This document shows, one piece after another, positions 46,667 through 57,639 of a stretch of DNA of 64,000 nt. The notes beneath the pieces were generated by a model. That model made no database searches. It saw only the letters and a list, made by a program, of their open reading frames with translations, and had not been told where the DNA came from. Location of the stretch: contig OU015568.1 of NCBI GenBank assembly GCA_907165135.1, forward strand, positions 13,524,501 to 13,588,500, given 5' to 3'. The stretch's first letter is position 1; every line of letters starts with the position of its first letter. Source of the DNA: Oikopleura dioica (lineage: Eukaryota > Chordata > Appendicularia > Copelata > Oikopleuridae). A program made the position numbers and the translations under genes.

Positions 46667-48054
46667 TTAATAAAAGATCTTTAAAGCGTCTTTATATTCA
46701 GTTATCCGCACTTCGTCTGTGTGAAACGGTTCTCCGTCGATGGTAAAAAGTTGTTTTTTCTCACATTTTATCTAAAAATATGCATTATTCGGTCGGGAAA
46801 CAGGACGCATACTTTTATTGATTTGATAGGTCTATTTGCCAGTTCTGGAAATGCTTCCACGTGTTTTCCGCCATCTTCTGCGAGATCCCAAAGTTTAACT
46901 AGCTGGCCTCTGGTGACAGATGATTTCATTTGATGAAGGTACATGCCGGGTGCTTCATCTATCTCGGGAAAGAAGGTCACGCGTTCGTCGAGCATCGAGC
47001 AAACTGCTACTACCATTGAGATCAATGCATCTTTCGACTGGCTCTCTTCTTCAATAGAGAGATCCATAGGATACTTTCTTTTTCTGATAATGTATGCGAC
47101 GCCGTAAATGAGATTTCTCAGCTCGCCGCCGAGAAAACGTAAGCGTTCTGAGTTGATGTCGATATCTGCGACGAGGCCAGTCGCAATGGCGAGGAAAGAG
47201 AAACGAGACGAGTTGTTGTAATCGACTTTCATCAGATCTATCGTTTTTGAGAAAGATTCAGAAGAGAGAATAAGAGCATGAATTGATTTCGATAGGCATG
47301 AGTGCTTGCCAGGGACTTTTGAAACTATTAGATTGAAGATAAGACATGATGAGATTTGAGCATCATACCGAGACAAGCGACGAGTCCATTTCCAGAACCT
47401 GCTGGAATTGGCGCAACCGGGGGAGCATCGTCTTTCTCCCGCTGCCGTAATCCGTTGACGACTTCATTAACTAATCCATCGCCTGAGACGGTGACAAGAG
47501 CATCGTATTCGCTAAAGCTCTCTGTCCTCGCAATTTCTTCCGCATGACCCCCATGAGTAGTTTTCACGAGCTTATTCGAAATACCGGCTTCTAAGAGAAT
47601 TGAAGAGAGCTTATCCGCGATTTTGCCGCCTTTCTTTCGCCCGCTAAAGGGGTTAACAATTATGAACAGTTTCTTTTTTGGGCGCGACAGGGATTTTAGC
47701 AGCTCTTCTGCGTGCTCTTCATTTTCTTCTCTAGAAAATAAACGATAGAGTTCGAAAGATCACCTGATTTACTCACCTACTTTTATTCTTATCATAGACA
47801 ACAACTGTAAAAACCTCTCGCTTTTCGGTGATGCAACGCTTCGGTTTCAAATCCAATGGGTAATAGAAAAACTTGAGAAAGCTGAATTTATCATCAGGAT
47901 TCTTTGAGATTTCATGATGCACTCCAATAATATTTCGACGCAGAAGATCTCGCTTGCCAATTTTTACTTGCTGCTCCGTGATTTCAAATTTTATTTGAGT
48001 AAGTTTTCGATTCTTTCCAAAAGAATGGAATACTGTCGCGTGACTCGCGTCCAT
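46667..48054 (-). CDS. SPHK: Sphingosine kinase
   Basis: Model: complement(join(46667..46771,46813..47324,47369..47730,47777..48054)), 418 residues. It phosphorylates sphingosine to sphingosine-1-phosphate using ATP. The diacylglycerol-kinase catalytic domain is clear: LFIIVNPFSGRKKGGK, the nucleotide loop VTVSGDGLVNEVVNGL, and PAGSGNGLVACL. The C-terminal lobe has FSFLAIATGLVADIDINSER and ends with FTIDGEPF, the conserved substrate-pocket element. A longer frame starts at 48228 but overlaps the last codons of the upstream PBDC1-like gene in another frame; I prefer the Met at 48054, downstream of a strong acceptor (48123-48124). The N-terminal region resembles the SPHK C4 domain only loosely. 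Confidence 0.92.
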
Positions 48055-48121
48055 TCTAAGTGTCAAAAGGAGTGAGTTTATTGTACCATACAAGTAAAAA
48101 TTCAACTGCTGGCTTTGTTGA

Positions 48122-48136
48122 ACTGAGGCAGGGTAA
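48122..48136 (-). promoter_or_regulatory. Probable trans-splice acceptor for the sphingosine kinase gene
   Basis: A pyrimidine-rich TTTTACCCTGCCTCAG ends just before 48122 on the minus strand, 45 bases after the stop of the upstream PBDC1-like gene and 68 bases before the inferred kinase start. Such spacing is typical of operon junctions processed by trans-splicing; this is an inference. Confidence 0.5.
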
Positions 48137-48166
48137 AATTTAATTCTAACAGCAAATTTGGGATCT

Positions 48167-48701
48167 TTAGCATCGGCTGCAGCAACCACCAGATGCCCGT
48201 ACACCAGAAGTTGCTTGCTTGTAAGCATCGGCGATTTTCTGATTGAGACCTTCTTTATTCCGAGCGATTTCTATGGCCAAGAACTGAGCTCGATGACAGA
48301 ATGTCTAAAACGATTTTGATGCAACTCTTAGTAGATTAGTTTCAGCTTCTAACCGTATTCATGGATGTGTAATCTCCGTCTGGTCTCTTTCGAAGCAAAC
48401 TTTTTCTGTCAAAATCCTTTAGATCAGCTTTTAACTCGTCCATCCAGTTTATCCACTGAAGCTTGTTGTCTCCACTTATCAATTCATCTTGAAGATCTTC
48501 GTCAACGTTACTTATATCGAAATCAGGAAATGCCTTTCGAAACGACTCGTATATCTTCTCATCAAGAGGGCTGAATTTGATCTTGCACGGGCCGAGCGAG
48601 AGAAGAAGCTTCATGTGAACTTGAGCTTGCTGGAATGCTTTTGGAAGCCACTCGGCATCGTTATTCAACGAGTCAATTTTGTTTTCTAATTTCGAACACA
48701 T
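48167..48701 (-). CDS. PBDC1: PBDC1-like protein, paralogue 2
   Basis: Model: complement(join(48167..48304,48354..48701)), 161 residues, one 49-nt intron. It contains the PBDC1 (CXorf26) core: AFQQAQVHMKLLLSLGP, FSPLDEKIYESFRKAFPDFD, LKDFDRKSLLRKRP and AQFLAIEIARNKEG. It ends in a CC..C motif (GGCCSRC). PBDC1 is a conserved small protein implicated in protein homeostasis, with no catalytic motif. Compared with paralogue 1 just upstream it has lost two introns and the Met/Ala-rich N-terminus; here it starts MCSKLENKIDS at 48701, directly after an acceptor-like GATTCAG. Confidence 0.88.
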
Positions 48702-48843
48702 TACGAAATATGCTTTATTTCTCTGAATCGGAATCATTATTGAAGAGGGATATTTCTGCATACATAATCTTTCGGAAGTCTTTCTGAATCACACGCTTTT
48801 TACAGAAAAAATATCATTCATTATCCGCGGCTTCGTTTATGTT

Positions 48844-49499
48844 TTAACATGATCCACAGCAGCCACCAGAAGAACCAGCTGATTGCTTCTTCGAGTCATC
48901 GACGATTTTCTGATTGTGTCCTTCTTTATTTCGTGCAATTTCAATGGCGAGAAATTGAGCTCGCAAACAGAAAATCTTAATTACTCAAAATAAAACTGAA
49001 ATGAAGTCTGTACCGTATTTTCCGCGGAGTAATCCTGCGTTGGGTCCGTTCTGAGAAGGCTACCAAAGTTGAAATCTTTGAGAGTATCTTTGTACTGATT
49101 AACCCAGTTGCGCCACTGTTCTTTGCCTTCTTTACTCTGAAAATATTTATCGTCAATAGAGTTTGAATTTCAAGTCGCAAACCTTCATGGCATCCTCGTC
49201 AATCTTGACAACATCGAAATCGGGAAATTCTTTTCGGAACGATGCGTAGAGCTCGTCATCTAACGGACTAAATTTCATTCTGTCCGGTCCAACAGCGAGT
49301 AATAGCTTCATATGAACTTCGGCCTGCTGAAAAGCTCTGGCCGCCCAGTTTGCTACAGAACATTTATTATCAACTCAACAAGAATTATTCAACCTTCAAC
49401 ATCAGATGTATTATCATATGCAGACGCCTCCTGACCAAGTGCGGCGGCTCCAGCCATCATCATATTTGGGTTTCCGAGCTGATCGATGTTGAAAGACAT
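48844..49499 (-). CDS. PBDC1: PBDC1-like protein, paralogue 1
   Basis: Model: complement(join(48844..48975,49014..49136,49183..49352,49394..49499)), 176 residues, introns of 38, 46 and 41 nt. The N-terminus is MSFNIDQLGNPNMMMAGAAA. The core has AFQQAEVHMKLLLAVGP, MKFSPLDDELYASFRKEFPD, KDFNFGSLLRTDP and AQFLAIEIARNKEGHNQKIV, closer to vertebrate PBDC1 than paralogue 2 is. It also ends in a CC..C tail (SGGCCGSC). The two paralogues lie head to tail with 142 bases between stop and next start, the mark of a local tandem duplication. Confidence 0.92.
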
Positions 49500-49770
49500 T
49501 TTTCAATCCTATCTTTAATCAAACGTCTTTGAATTTTTTCCTTCTGTTTTATTGCACATTTCGATAATACTGTAATGACATGAATAGTGTTGAAAAATTA
49601 ATAGACAAATGAACTTTCTTTTACTGTAACTGATAGTTATATGGACAAGGAAATACGCGGGTATATAATTTGATGATGCAATTGAGTGGAGAATATTGTA
49701 TGCTAGAGAAGTCAATAATGAAGAAATTTTATTGAAAAGTAAGTACGGCCGAGAGTAAAATTCTCAGAAT

Positions 49771-52700
49771 TTAGTCTCTGAACTTTCTGTTGGGGTTTGA
49801 TCCGAAGAGAGTTTCGCGCATTTGAGGAAGGCCCGCTTTTGCCAACATATCCAGTCGCGCTTCGAGGGTGTTGGAAATCTAAAAGCACCGTGAGAGTAGC
49901 ACATTTGTTGAATTACTTACAGTAATGGACTCGTTGATGTTGCAGAGATTGATACCCCCAGCACAGTCCTTAGGAAGGGATTTTGAAGGATGAACTGAGA
50001 TTGAGAGAGACTTTCCAGTAGCACCTTTGTATGCTGCTTCTACGTTGTCTAATAGACCCTAAATAAGATAGTGGATGTCTGGCGGTCTGTAAAACGAACC
50101 TCAACAGTAGATTTATCGCACTCTCTGCAAATGACGTAGACCTTATCTTCCAAGAGCTGGAAGCTTGACTGAACAATGAGTTTCTCGAGCATGCTCTTGT
50201 AGGCATCCTTGTCTTGGCTGATCTTTAGCAGTTCTTTTTGCGCTGCACTCATGAGGTTTTCAACATGGACTTCTCGAGCCTTCAGGACTTCCTAAATTAT
50301 GAAATTGTTAGATTTGTTATTGTATTTCCGTCCATGCGATAAGTCTAACAACGCGGCGGAATAGAAAGAGTCAATGACAGCAAGATTGTTGGTTCTAAGG
50401 ATAAATAAATCAACCGCAACTCTGCGTTATGATGCGTCGGGATGCTCACCCCCAAGCTGAATGCTGAAACGAAAGTCAGACTTCAGGACTTTTTCACGCC
50501 GATGAGGGTCCTCGGAGCTCTAATATTCGGCGCGTTAGCCCAAGAGAGTGACGAGTGGTCCGACTGGACAGAATGGTCGGCTTGCGAGAAGGGTGTTTAC
50601 AAGCGGGTCAGAAGATGTCACAATATGCAAGAAGGGAGAGCTTTCAACAGAGTTGCCAACGATGCTTGTGGCGGACACTACCAGGTTAATAAAATAAACA
50701 ATACTGTTTCCTTACTCATAAATAGGAATACCGAAGCTGTGCTCGTAGAACCCCTTGTCTAAATGGAAATGGAGCTGACTACGACGGCACTAACTTCAAA
50801 ACAGAAAATTACAACACTTGTGATAGATGGGATCAGCTCTCTGAAGAGGATCATCATATGCCTACCGATTCAATCCACCATAACTTTTGCCGAAATCCCA
50901 ATGACGCGGACCGACCATGGTGCTATGTTAACGGAACCGTTGAGTTTTGTGAGATAACTCCATGCGATGAAGCTCAGACTTTGAAAAACACTTTCCATCA
51001 GTTAGAAAGCGACGAAGAGAAAGAACTCGATGCCGGACCGGTTGCTAGTACAGATGACATCGAAAGCGGCACTGCATCAACAAATAATATTGGGTGTTGC
51101 CCCACATTAATCCTTTGTGGAAATGCCGAAGATCACAGTATGGTCACTGGGAGTTACGTGTACAACGACCGCGGTCGATACTATCGACATCAGTCACGAA
51201 ACGTGTATTTCTACTACGATCGTCGTTTCAAAAAATGGCTTCTGTCTACAAGCATGTACGACTCCGAAGTCCACGGTTACCTGGACGAGTCGGTTGATTG
51301 CCCTGCGATGGCGATTTCATCCTTGAAAATGGCAAAGATGGTTAAAGGAAGAGCTGAATTCATCGAGTCAGCGATCAATATTGGCTGCTCGAGAGCTTCG
51401 AAGAGCCAAGTCTACCAATGCAGTCTCCCAGAAGTACACCCTGAGATTTCAACTCCCGTCGGACCTGCTGGCCTTCAAGGAAACACAAGATCTATTGTTA
51501 GCCCGAGTGAACATTACAAGGAGTTCTCCAGAATCATGGGAGGCGTTCATGTGGAAGAGGCTGTCCCTGGCTCATGGCCTCATCAAGTCTCTTTACAAGG
51601 ACCAAGTGGGCATTTTTGTGGCGGTTCGCTGATTAGCCCGGATTATGTGCTTACAAGTGCCAAATGTGCATCAATGATGGGTGATAAAGGTTTCTCCGCT
51701 GTCATGGGCTTGCATAATCTCGAAGAAAATAATCATCAAGAAATCTGCGTTCAAGAGACAATCATTCATCCTGATTACAATCCAGATACAAGCGCACATG
51801 ATATTGCTCTCGTCAGGCTTTCATGGTCAGCGAAGCTTGATTCTTGGACGAACCCAGCTTGTGTGATTGAAGGAGAAATTCCTCCAGATATTCTCTGCGT
51901 GGCAACTGGATGGGGATCTGCCAAGAACGAAGCGTTGTTCTATCCAACACGACTTCAACAGTACCCAATTTCATTCCACAGGCCTTGCTCGACTGAAGAC
52001 ACTCTTTGCTCGGGAACTGGAGGCATCGGTGTCTGTACTGGAGACGTTTCATCGCCTTTGACCTGCTTTGTGGGAGGAAAATGGCTCCTTGCTGGTATAT
52101 CCACTCAGCGAGAAGAATGCAAGGATGTTTCGGTCAATCGAAACTATTTCACCAAGGCGGCTTTTTACAACGAGTGGATTCAAACCGTTATGAAAGAAGG
52201 TCAAGCTGTTGCTGAATGGACACAGTGGACAGAGTGGTCTAAGTGCTCCAGAGAATGCGGGGTCGGACTCAAATTCCGCAGGAGAACGTGTGAAGGACGT
52301 GGCGCTTGCGAAGGCGTTGGAGAACAAAGTGAAACCTGTATGTCTGGAAGAGAATGCAGTTCTCTTTCCCATCCACAGTGTGCAAAGGGAATTAATTTCG
52401 ACAATGGAAACGATAGCCTTACAGCACGTAGAATCAATTCCCGTATCGTTGGGGGAATTACAGCAGATCAAAGAGAGTGGCCATGGATCGTGATGGCAGC
52501 AGATCGCAATAAAGGTAAAATGGGTCAGTTCTGTGGCGCGACTATTATTTCTGAGCGATGGCTGATCTCTGCTGGGCATTGCTATGTCACTAGCTGGTCA
52601 GAACCAAACCCAGCTAGGTATTCATTCTATGCTGGTGTCCAAAAACGATACGGCAGCGAAGAATACGAGCAAGCTTTTGGCATCGAAGAAATTATTTGTC

Positions 52701-55700
52701 ACGAGAAATACCAAATGGCAACGAATACCATTGTGAATGACATTTGTCTTCTCAAGACGGACAAACCAATCCAGTGGACAGATAGAGTCAAACCGATTTG
52801 TCTCCCTGAGCAAGTTGGCGGTCCTGATATTGGAGAGTTCTGCAAAGTTGCTGGATGGGGAGACACTATGGGCACTCCGGGTTTAAATCAGTTCAACTTG
52901 AATGAAGTCGCTGTCCCAATTATCTCATACGAAACTTGCCAAAACTGGTATGATGATGAGATGGTGCGTATTTACGAAAAAGAACATCTATGCGCTGGTT
53001 ATGAGCAAGGAACTATGGATGCCTGCCAAGGAGATTCTGGCGGGCCGTTTGTCTGCTATGACCAGCAAGAAAATGGTTCGAACGACCCCTATCTTCAGGG
53101 CGTTGTCTCATTTGGAGTAGGATGTGCCGATGCCAAAAACCCGGGTGTTTACACCAGGTAATAATATGTGGCTCGTTGATTCATAACTAACGATTTTAAG
53201 GATAACCTCATATTTGGATTTCATTTCAAACATTATCGTCGACGCTTGCGCTGCTGAGCCATGTGAGAACGATGGAGTCTGCACACTTGTTGGAGCAGCG
53301 GACTACCGATGTGAGTGCAAAACGAATTTTAGTGGAAGACACTGTGAAATTGACGAAGTTGCTCTCGAAATCGGTTGCAAGGATGATCCATGCAAAAATG
53401 ATGCCACTTGCATCACCGAACTTAACTCCTACAGATGCGAATGTGAGCTTGGATGGGCTGGAAGACTGTGTGACCGAGAAGTTCCGCAGTGCGAGGTCAT
53501 GTTCCAAGAATCTACTGAAACAAGATTCATTGGACTTGGACAGCTTGGGATTTCCCTTGGAGGCGGCGGTGGTTTCCGAGGCAAACGAGCTGCAAACTCG
53601 ACACATGGACTGGGAAGATCTCTCATGTCAATGGGAATCGATCGAGGAATTCCTCAAATGGCAGATAGAATCGTTGGTGGTGAAGTATCTGTTGCTGGCG
53701 CATGGCCTTGGATTGTTCAAATTGCTGACAATTACGGCCAGTACTGTTCAGGTGTAATCATCGACAAACACTTTGTACTGACAGCCAAGCCTTGCGTCAC
53801 AAATAGCAAGCCTGAGGACTTATATGTCATTGTTGGCGGATTCCAGATAAACACCGATGAAGCTACTCGTGCGGTTCACACAATTTCAAGTATTACTTGC
53901 AATACAAACGTGATTAATCTGGCTGATGGAATCTGCGTTCTTCACATTGCTCAAGAGATGTACTTTAACAACTATGTCCAGCCAATGTGCCTTCCAGACG
54001 AGGACATAAAGTTCAGTGAAGGATCTCGATGCTACATGGCTGGATGGGGAGAAACCATGCTTGACGGAAACAACAACATGCTTCATGAGCTCGACATGCC
54101 ACTTTTCAGCGATACTTTGTGCAAAAATCACTTCATGCAGAACAACATTCGAGGCTACTACAATGATATTCACATGTGTGCAGGATATTTTGACCATAGA
54201 GGTGCCTGCACAGGTGATGCTGGCGGACCTCTCATGTGTCTCCATGGTGGCATGCCATATTTAGCTGGTATTCTCTCTTGGTCTGAAGGATGCCGACTTG
54301 AAAGTACCCCTGCTGTTTTCTCTGACATCAGTTTCCAGAAAGAGTTCATTGATTCTGTTGTTGGGAATCCTTGCATTGGAGAACCATGTCAGAACGGAGG
54401 TCACTGTGAAGAAAATGCTGCGGGCGGTTACACTTGTCACTGTGTCGATGATTACTCCGGCGATACTTGTGGAGTTGACCTCAAAATGATTGATGACTGT
54501 GCTGCCGAACCTTGTCAGAATGGAGGCGTTTGTGAGGACGACATCGGTGGATACATTTGCACTTGTCCAGAGGGATTTTATGGCCAATCATGTGAGAACG
54601 CTCAAACATTCTGTAGAGATTCGGATGTCTTCATCACTCAAGGCCCTCGAGCAACATACCCATGGGCAGCATTCTTGATTATGCAGGCTGGTCGGTCTAA
54701 TGTTGGAACTCCTTTCTGTACAGGTTCCATTATTGATGACCGGCATATTCTTACAACTGCAAGCTGCGTATTCAGTACTGACAAGAGCTTAATCGGCATT
54801 CAATATGGAGTGGAAGGACCGAAACCAGTTCTCAGTGAAGCAGTCGATGAAGTCTTTATTCATCCATTATACTCATTCTATGAGTTCAACAGCAAGGCCG
54901 CAGATATTGCCATAATCCGATTATCTCACACAATTGAGTTCAACAACTTTGTTCAACCAGCTTGTCTATCTGACGAAGTTGAAACTGCCGTTGGAAAGCA
55001 ATGCAAGGTACTCGGTATTCAGGGAGATGGAAATATTGGAGAATCGAATGTCAACAACATCGGACTGGATTACTGTGAAAAATGGAACCCAGCATTTGGT
55101 AGGACAATCGATCTTTCTCATTTTTATACGTTTTTAGCTCTCAAAAACACTCACCACAAATGCTTTACGTATGCCGACTCTAATAGAGATATTTGCAATA
55201 GCGGTGTCGGCGCATCCGTCTGGTGCGTCGATGAGCTGATGCAGCCTGTTATTCACGGCCTAACAGCATTTGGCCAGTCTTGCGACGAAGAAGGAACACC
55301 AGGCGTCTCAACCAACATTGGATATTTCCATGCCTGGATCAAACAGATCCTTTCTCACGGCGAAGCTAGCTGTGCTGATAGCGACTGTGAAGGTGTCTGC
55401 GTTGAACAAAAGTACAATGATGAGTTTATTGTTCAATATCCCGGCTACATTTGCCAGGTAAAATAATAAGTAAATACTGAATAATCGAAATTTTATTCAG
55501 GGAGAAAATCCTTGTGAAGATGGGGTCGATACATGTCCAACTCAAAGTACCTGTAATGCTAATCCTGATGAGGAAACTGGCTTCTCATGTGACTGCGCAC
55601 TTGGTCTTAGACTGGACGAAGACATGTGTGTTGACGTTGACGAATGTTTGGAAAACGTTTGTGGCGAAAATCAAACTTGTGTAAATAACGAGGGATCTTA

Positions 55701-57431
55701 CGACTGCATATGCAGTGATGGATTCGAAAACACTGACTCTGGATGTGTTGATATCAATGAATGTCTTGAGGAAGGTACTTGTGGCGAAGGCGCTATCTGT
55801 ACAAACAACCTCGGAGCGGCAGCGACTTGCTCATGCCCAGAAGGCCTTGAAGGGAATGCTTACAAAAAGTGCGAACATCCTCCACAGTTCTGCAATCACC
55901 CTAGGGTTGACGGTGCTGTGACAGGAAATGTCGTTCTCACTGGATGTCTTCCACCATTCAAGGATGGTTCTGTGTGCAGCCCGCGATGTGGCCGATCCGG
56001 ATATGTTATCAACACAGGAGTCGATGCTATCACCTGTAACTGTATCGCTCCTGATGGAGGATGTGAGTGGGATGGCAAAGACATTGCGTGCGTTAATCAG
56101 AAACGAATGACAACAGTTCCGCCAACTACCACAACTCAAAGTACTATCCCAACTCTTGCACCAGCGTGCGCCGCACTCAATGAGCTTTACCCAAGCTTCC
56201 CAAAAGTAAGACTTGAATGTGACACTGTAGATGGTCGGCCCACTGATCGCGCCTCATGCAAGGTGTTCTGTGTTACCGGCGGTGCAAGAAGCTCGATGAA
56301 CGAGGTTAATTGCTCATGCAAAGGATCCAAATGCAAATGGCTCGAGTGGAAGGAACTCAAGAAAAATGAAATTGAATGTATCGATCCAAATGCACCGAAG
56401 GAACTAGTTGGCTGCAATTTGAAGAAAGAGATTGGCAAATACATGGGAGAAGGGGTTGTTCTTGGATGCGATAATATAATCTCGTAAGTTTGAGTCTTCC
56501 GCCCAAGGTGTTGATAAGTTCTATTTAGAAAATCTTGCCCAGTTACATGTGCTGAGCGATCGTTCACCCCCGACTTCAAAAAACTTAACTGTAAATGTAA
56601 AACTAAAAAGGGTAAAACCAAGTGCAAGCTGAAGGAGGCGAAAAAAGTTAAAAAGAAGGGTCTTACATGCGGTAACGGCGTCGGCCGCAAGCGAAAGATT
56701 GGTCGAAACACCCGACCGCGCTTAGACGACTTTTCTTGCCCCAATCCATACGAAAAGTATGGAGAGTCATTTGAATATGGCGTCTTGATGGAATGCGATA
56801 ACTTTGAAGTTGGAGGAAAATGCAATCTTTCATGCAACGGAACTCCAACAGGGCCGGTTAAATAATGATTTTACCTTTCCTAGATTAAAATTTGAAAATC
56901 GATAAAAAATTAAAAACCAAAAAAGTCGCTGAAATAAACTGTGTCTGCGATAGAAATAACAACTGCGACTGGGACAAGCGCAAAATGATGAAGAGGCGCG
57001 TTCGATGTCTTTCAACTGACAGCCGAAAATACGAAAAAATGCTCAAGAAGTACCGCAACCGAGCTGGAAAAGTCAACTGGTGGAATCTTCATCAATAATT
57101 CAAAATTGTTTTTGATGTAAATAAATATTTCTGAATTCTTCTTACCAATCTACCGACGTTGATGAACTTTGATTGTTGAAGGCGTTTTTGTTGCTCCAGT
57201 GTCTTTTCTTTCTTCTCATAAAAGTCGATGATTTTGATGCGTTGCTGGTTGACAAGCCGACCTTTTTCAATTTGGAATTCTTCATCAGCCTAAAATAAAG
57301 TAAAAAACTCATCGAAATCAAGAAGGAGTTACCTTAGCATAAATCTCTTCGATTTTCTCCTGAGACTCATTCTTGATAAAGGCGATCATATGATCGATTT
57401 GTCGGTTAACATCGTCATCCGAAAGAGTCAT
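49771..57431 (-). CDS. ATP6V1E: V-type proton ATPase subunit E, with a 6.85-kb intron hosting another gene
   Basis: Model: complement(join(49771..49878,49921..50058,50100..50291,57146..57289,57333..57431)), 226 residues, exactly the length of vertebrate subunit E. It forms the peripheral stalk of the V-ATPase V1 sector, which acidifies organelles. Exons 1-2 at 57.1-57.4 kb encode [38 protein letters not shown] and SKFINVGRL. Exons 3-5 at 49.8-50.3 kb encode [27 protein letters not shown] and [14 protein letters not shown] to [10 protein letters not shown]. The join RL|EV reproduces the family pattern NxxRLxVLxAR at phase 0, so the two distant halves are one gene. Intron 2 (50292-57145, 6854 nt) contains the whole opposite-strand mosaic protease gene. 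The other introns are 41-43 nt. Confidence 0.92.
50502..57098 (+). CDS. Mosaic secreted protease: TSP1, kringle, four trypsin-like domains, EGF repeats (nested gene)
   Basis: Model: join(50502..50684,50726..53157,53201..55457,55501..56483,56529..56865), 2063 residues to the first stop. A further exon to 57098 is likely. Order: signal peptide ([13 protein letters not shown]); TSP1 ([14 protein letters not shown]); kringle ([15 protein letters not shown]); Cys-rich segment; trypsin-like 1 from residue 330 (SAKC for the His site, GDVSSP for the Ser site: inactive); TSP1; trypsin 2 from about 633 (SAGHC, NDICLLK, GDSGGP: complete triad); two EGFs; trypsin-like 3 from about 1028 (TAKPC, GDAGGP: inactive); two EGFs; trypsin-like 4 from about 1342 (TASC, no GDSGG: inactive); EGF and calcium-binding EGFs; Thr-rich linker; basic Cys-rich repeats. 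An exon with [17 protein letters not shown] (about 56923-57098) matches the preceding repeats but needs a GG-AG junction or a one-base change. The architecture recalls clotting and complement-type proteins. Confidence 0.9.
57120..57125 (+). terminator. Polyadenylation signal of the nested protease gene
   Basis: AATAAA lies 22 bases after the last likely stop (57098) and 20 bases before the V-ATPase exon on the other strand (57146). The nested transcript therefore appears to end at about the edge of the host intron. Confidence 0.55.
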
Positions 57432-57639
57432 TTTTGAACCTCTGAAAATATTCAAAAATATACATTTGGAAGACTGAATAAAGTCATGTTCGGAAATATT
57501 GCACCATTAGCATAAGGAAATATTTGCGGAAATAAACTAAAGAGGGATTGGTAAGTTGGTCAACTGAAAAAGAAATAAATACAGCACATACAGAAATCTT
57601 CAGAGGTTGGCAAAATTCATTCAACTAAAAAGCATTGTT

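Larger units (their letters stand above)
46667..49499 (-). other. Predicted operon: PBDC1 paralogues 1 and 2 and sphingosine kinase
   Basis: Three minus-strand genes follow with 142 and 112 bases between stop and next start; the last junction has an acceptor 45 bases after the stop. The dynein light chain, EXD-type and KIF6 genes continue downstream with gaps of 108, 87 and 127 bases and may extend the unit. Inference from spacing. Confidence 0.45.

Noticed and set aside
48055-48228. Longer start for sphingosine kinase at 48228
   Set aside because: This stretch overlaps the last codons of the upstream PBDC1-like gene in another frame, and a good acceptor with a later in-frame Met (48054) fits better.
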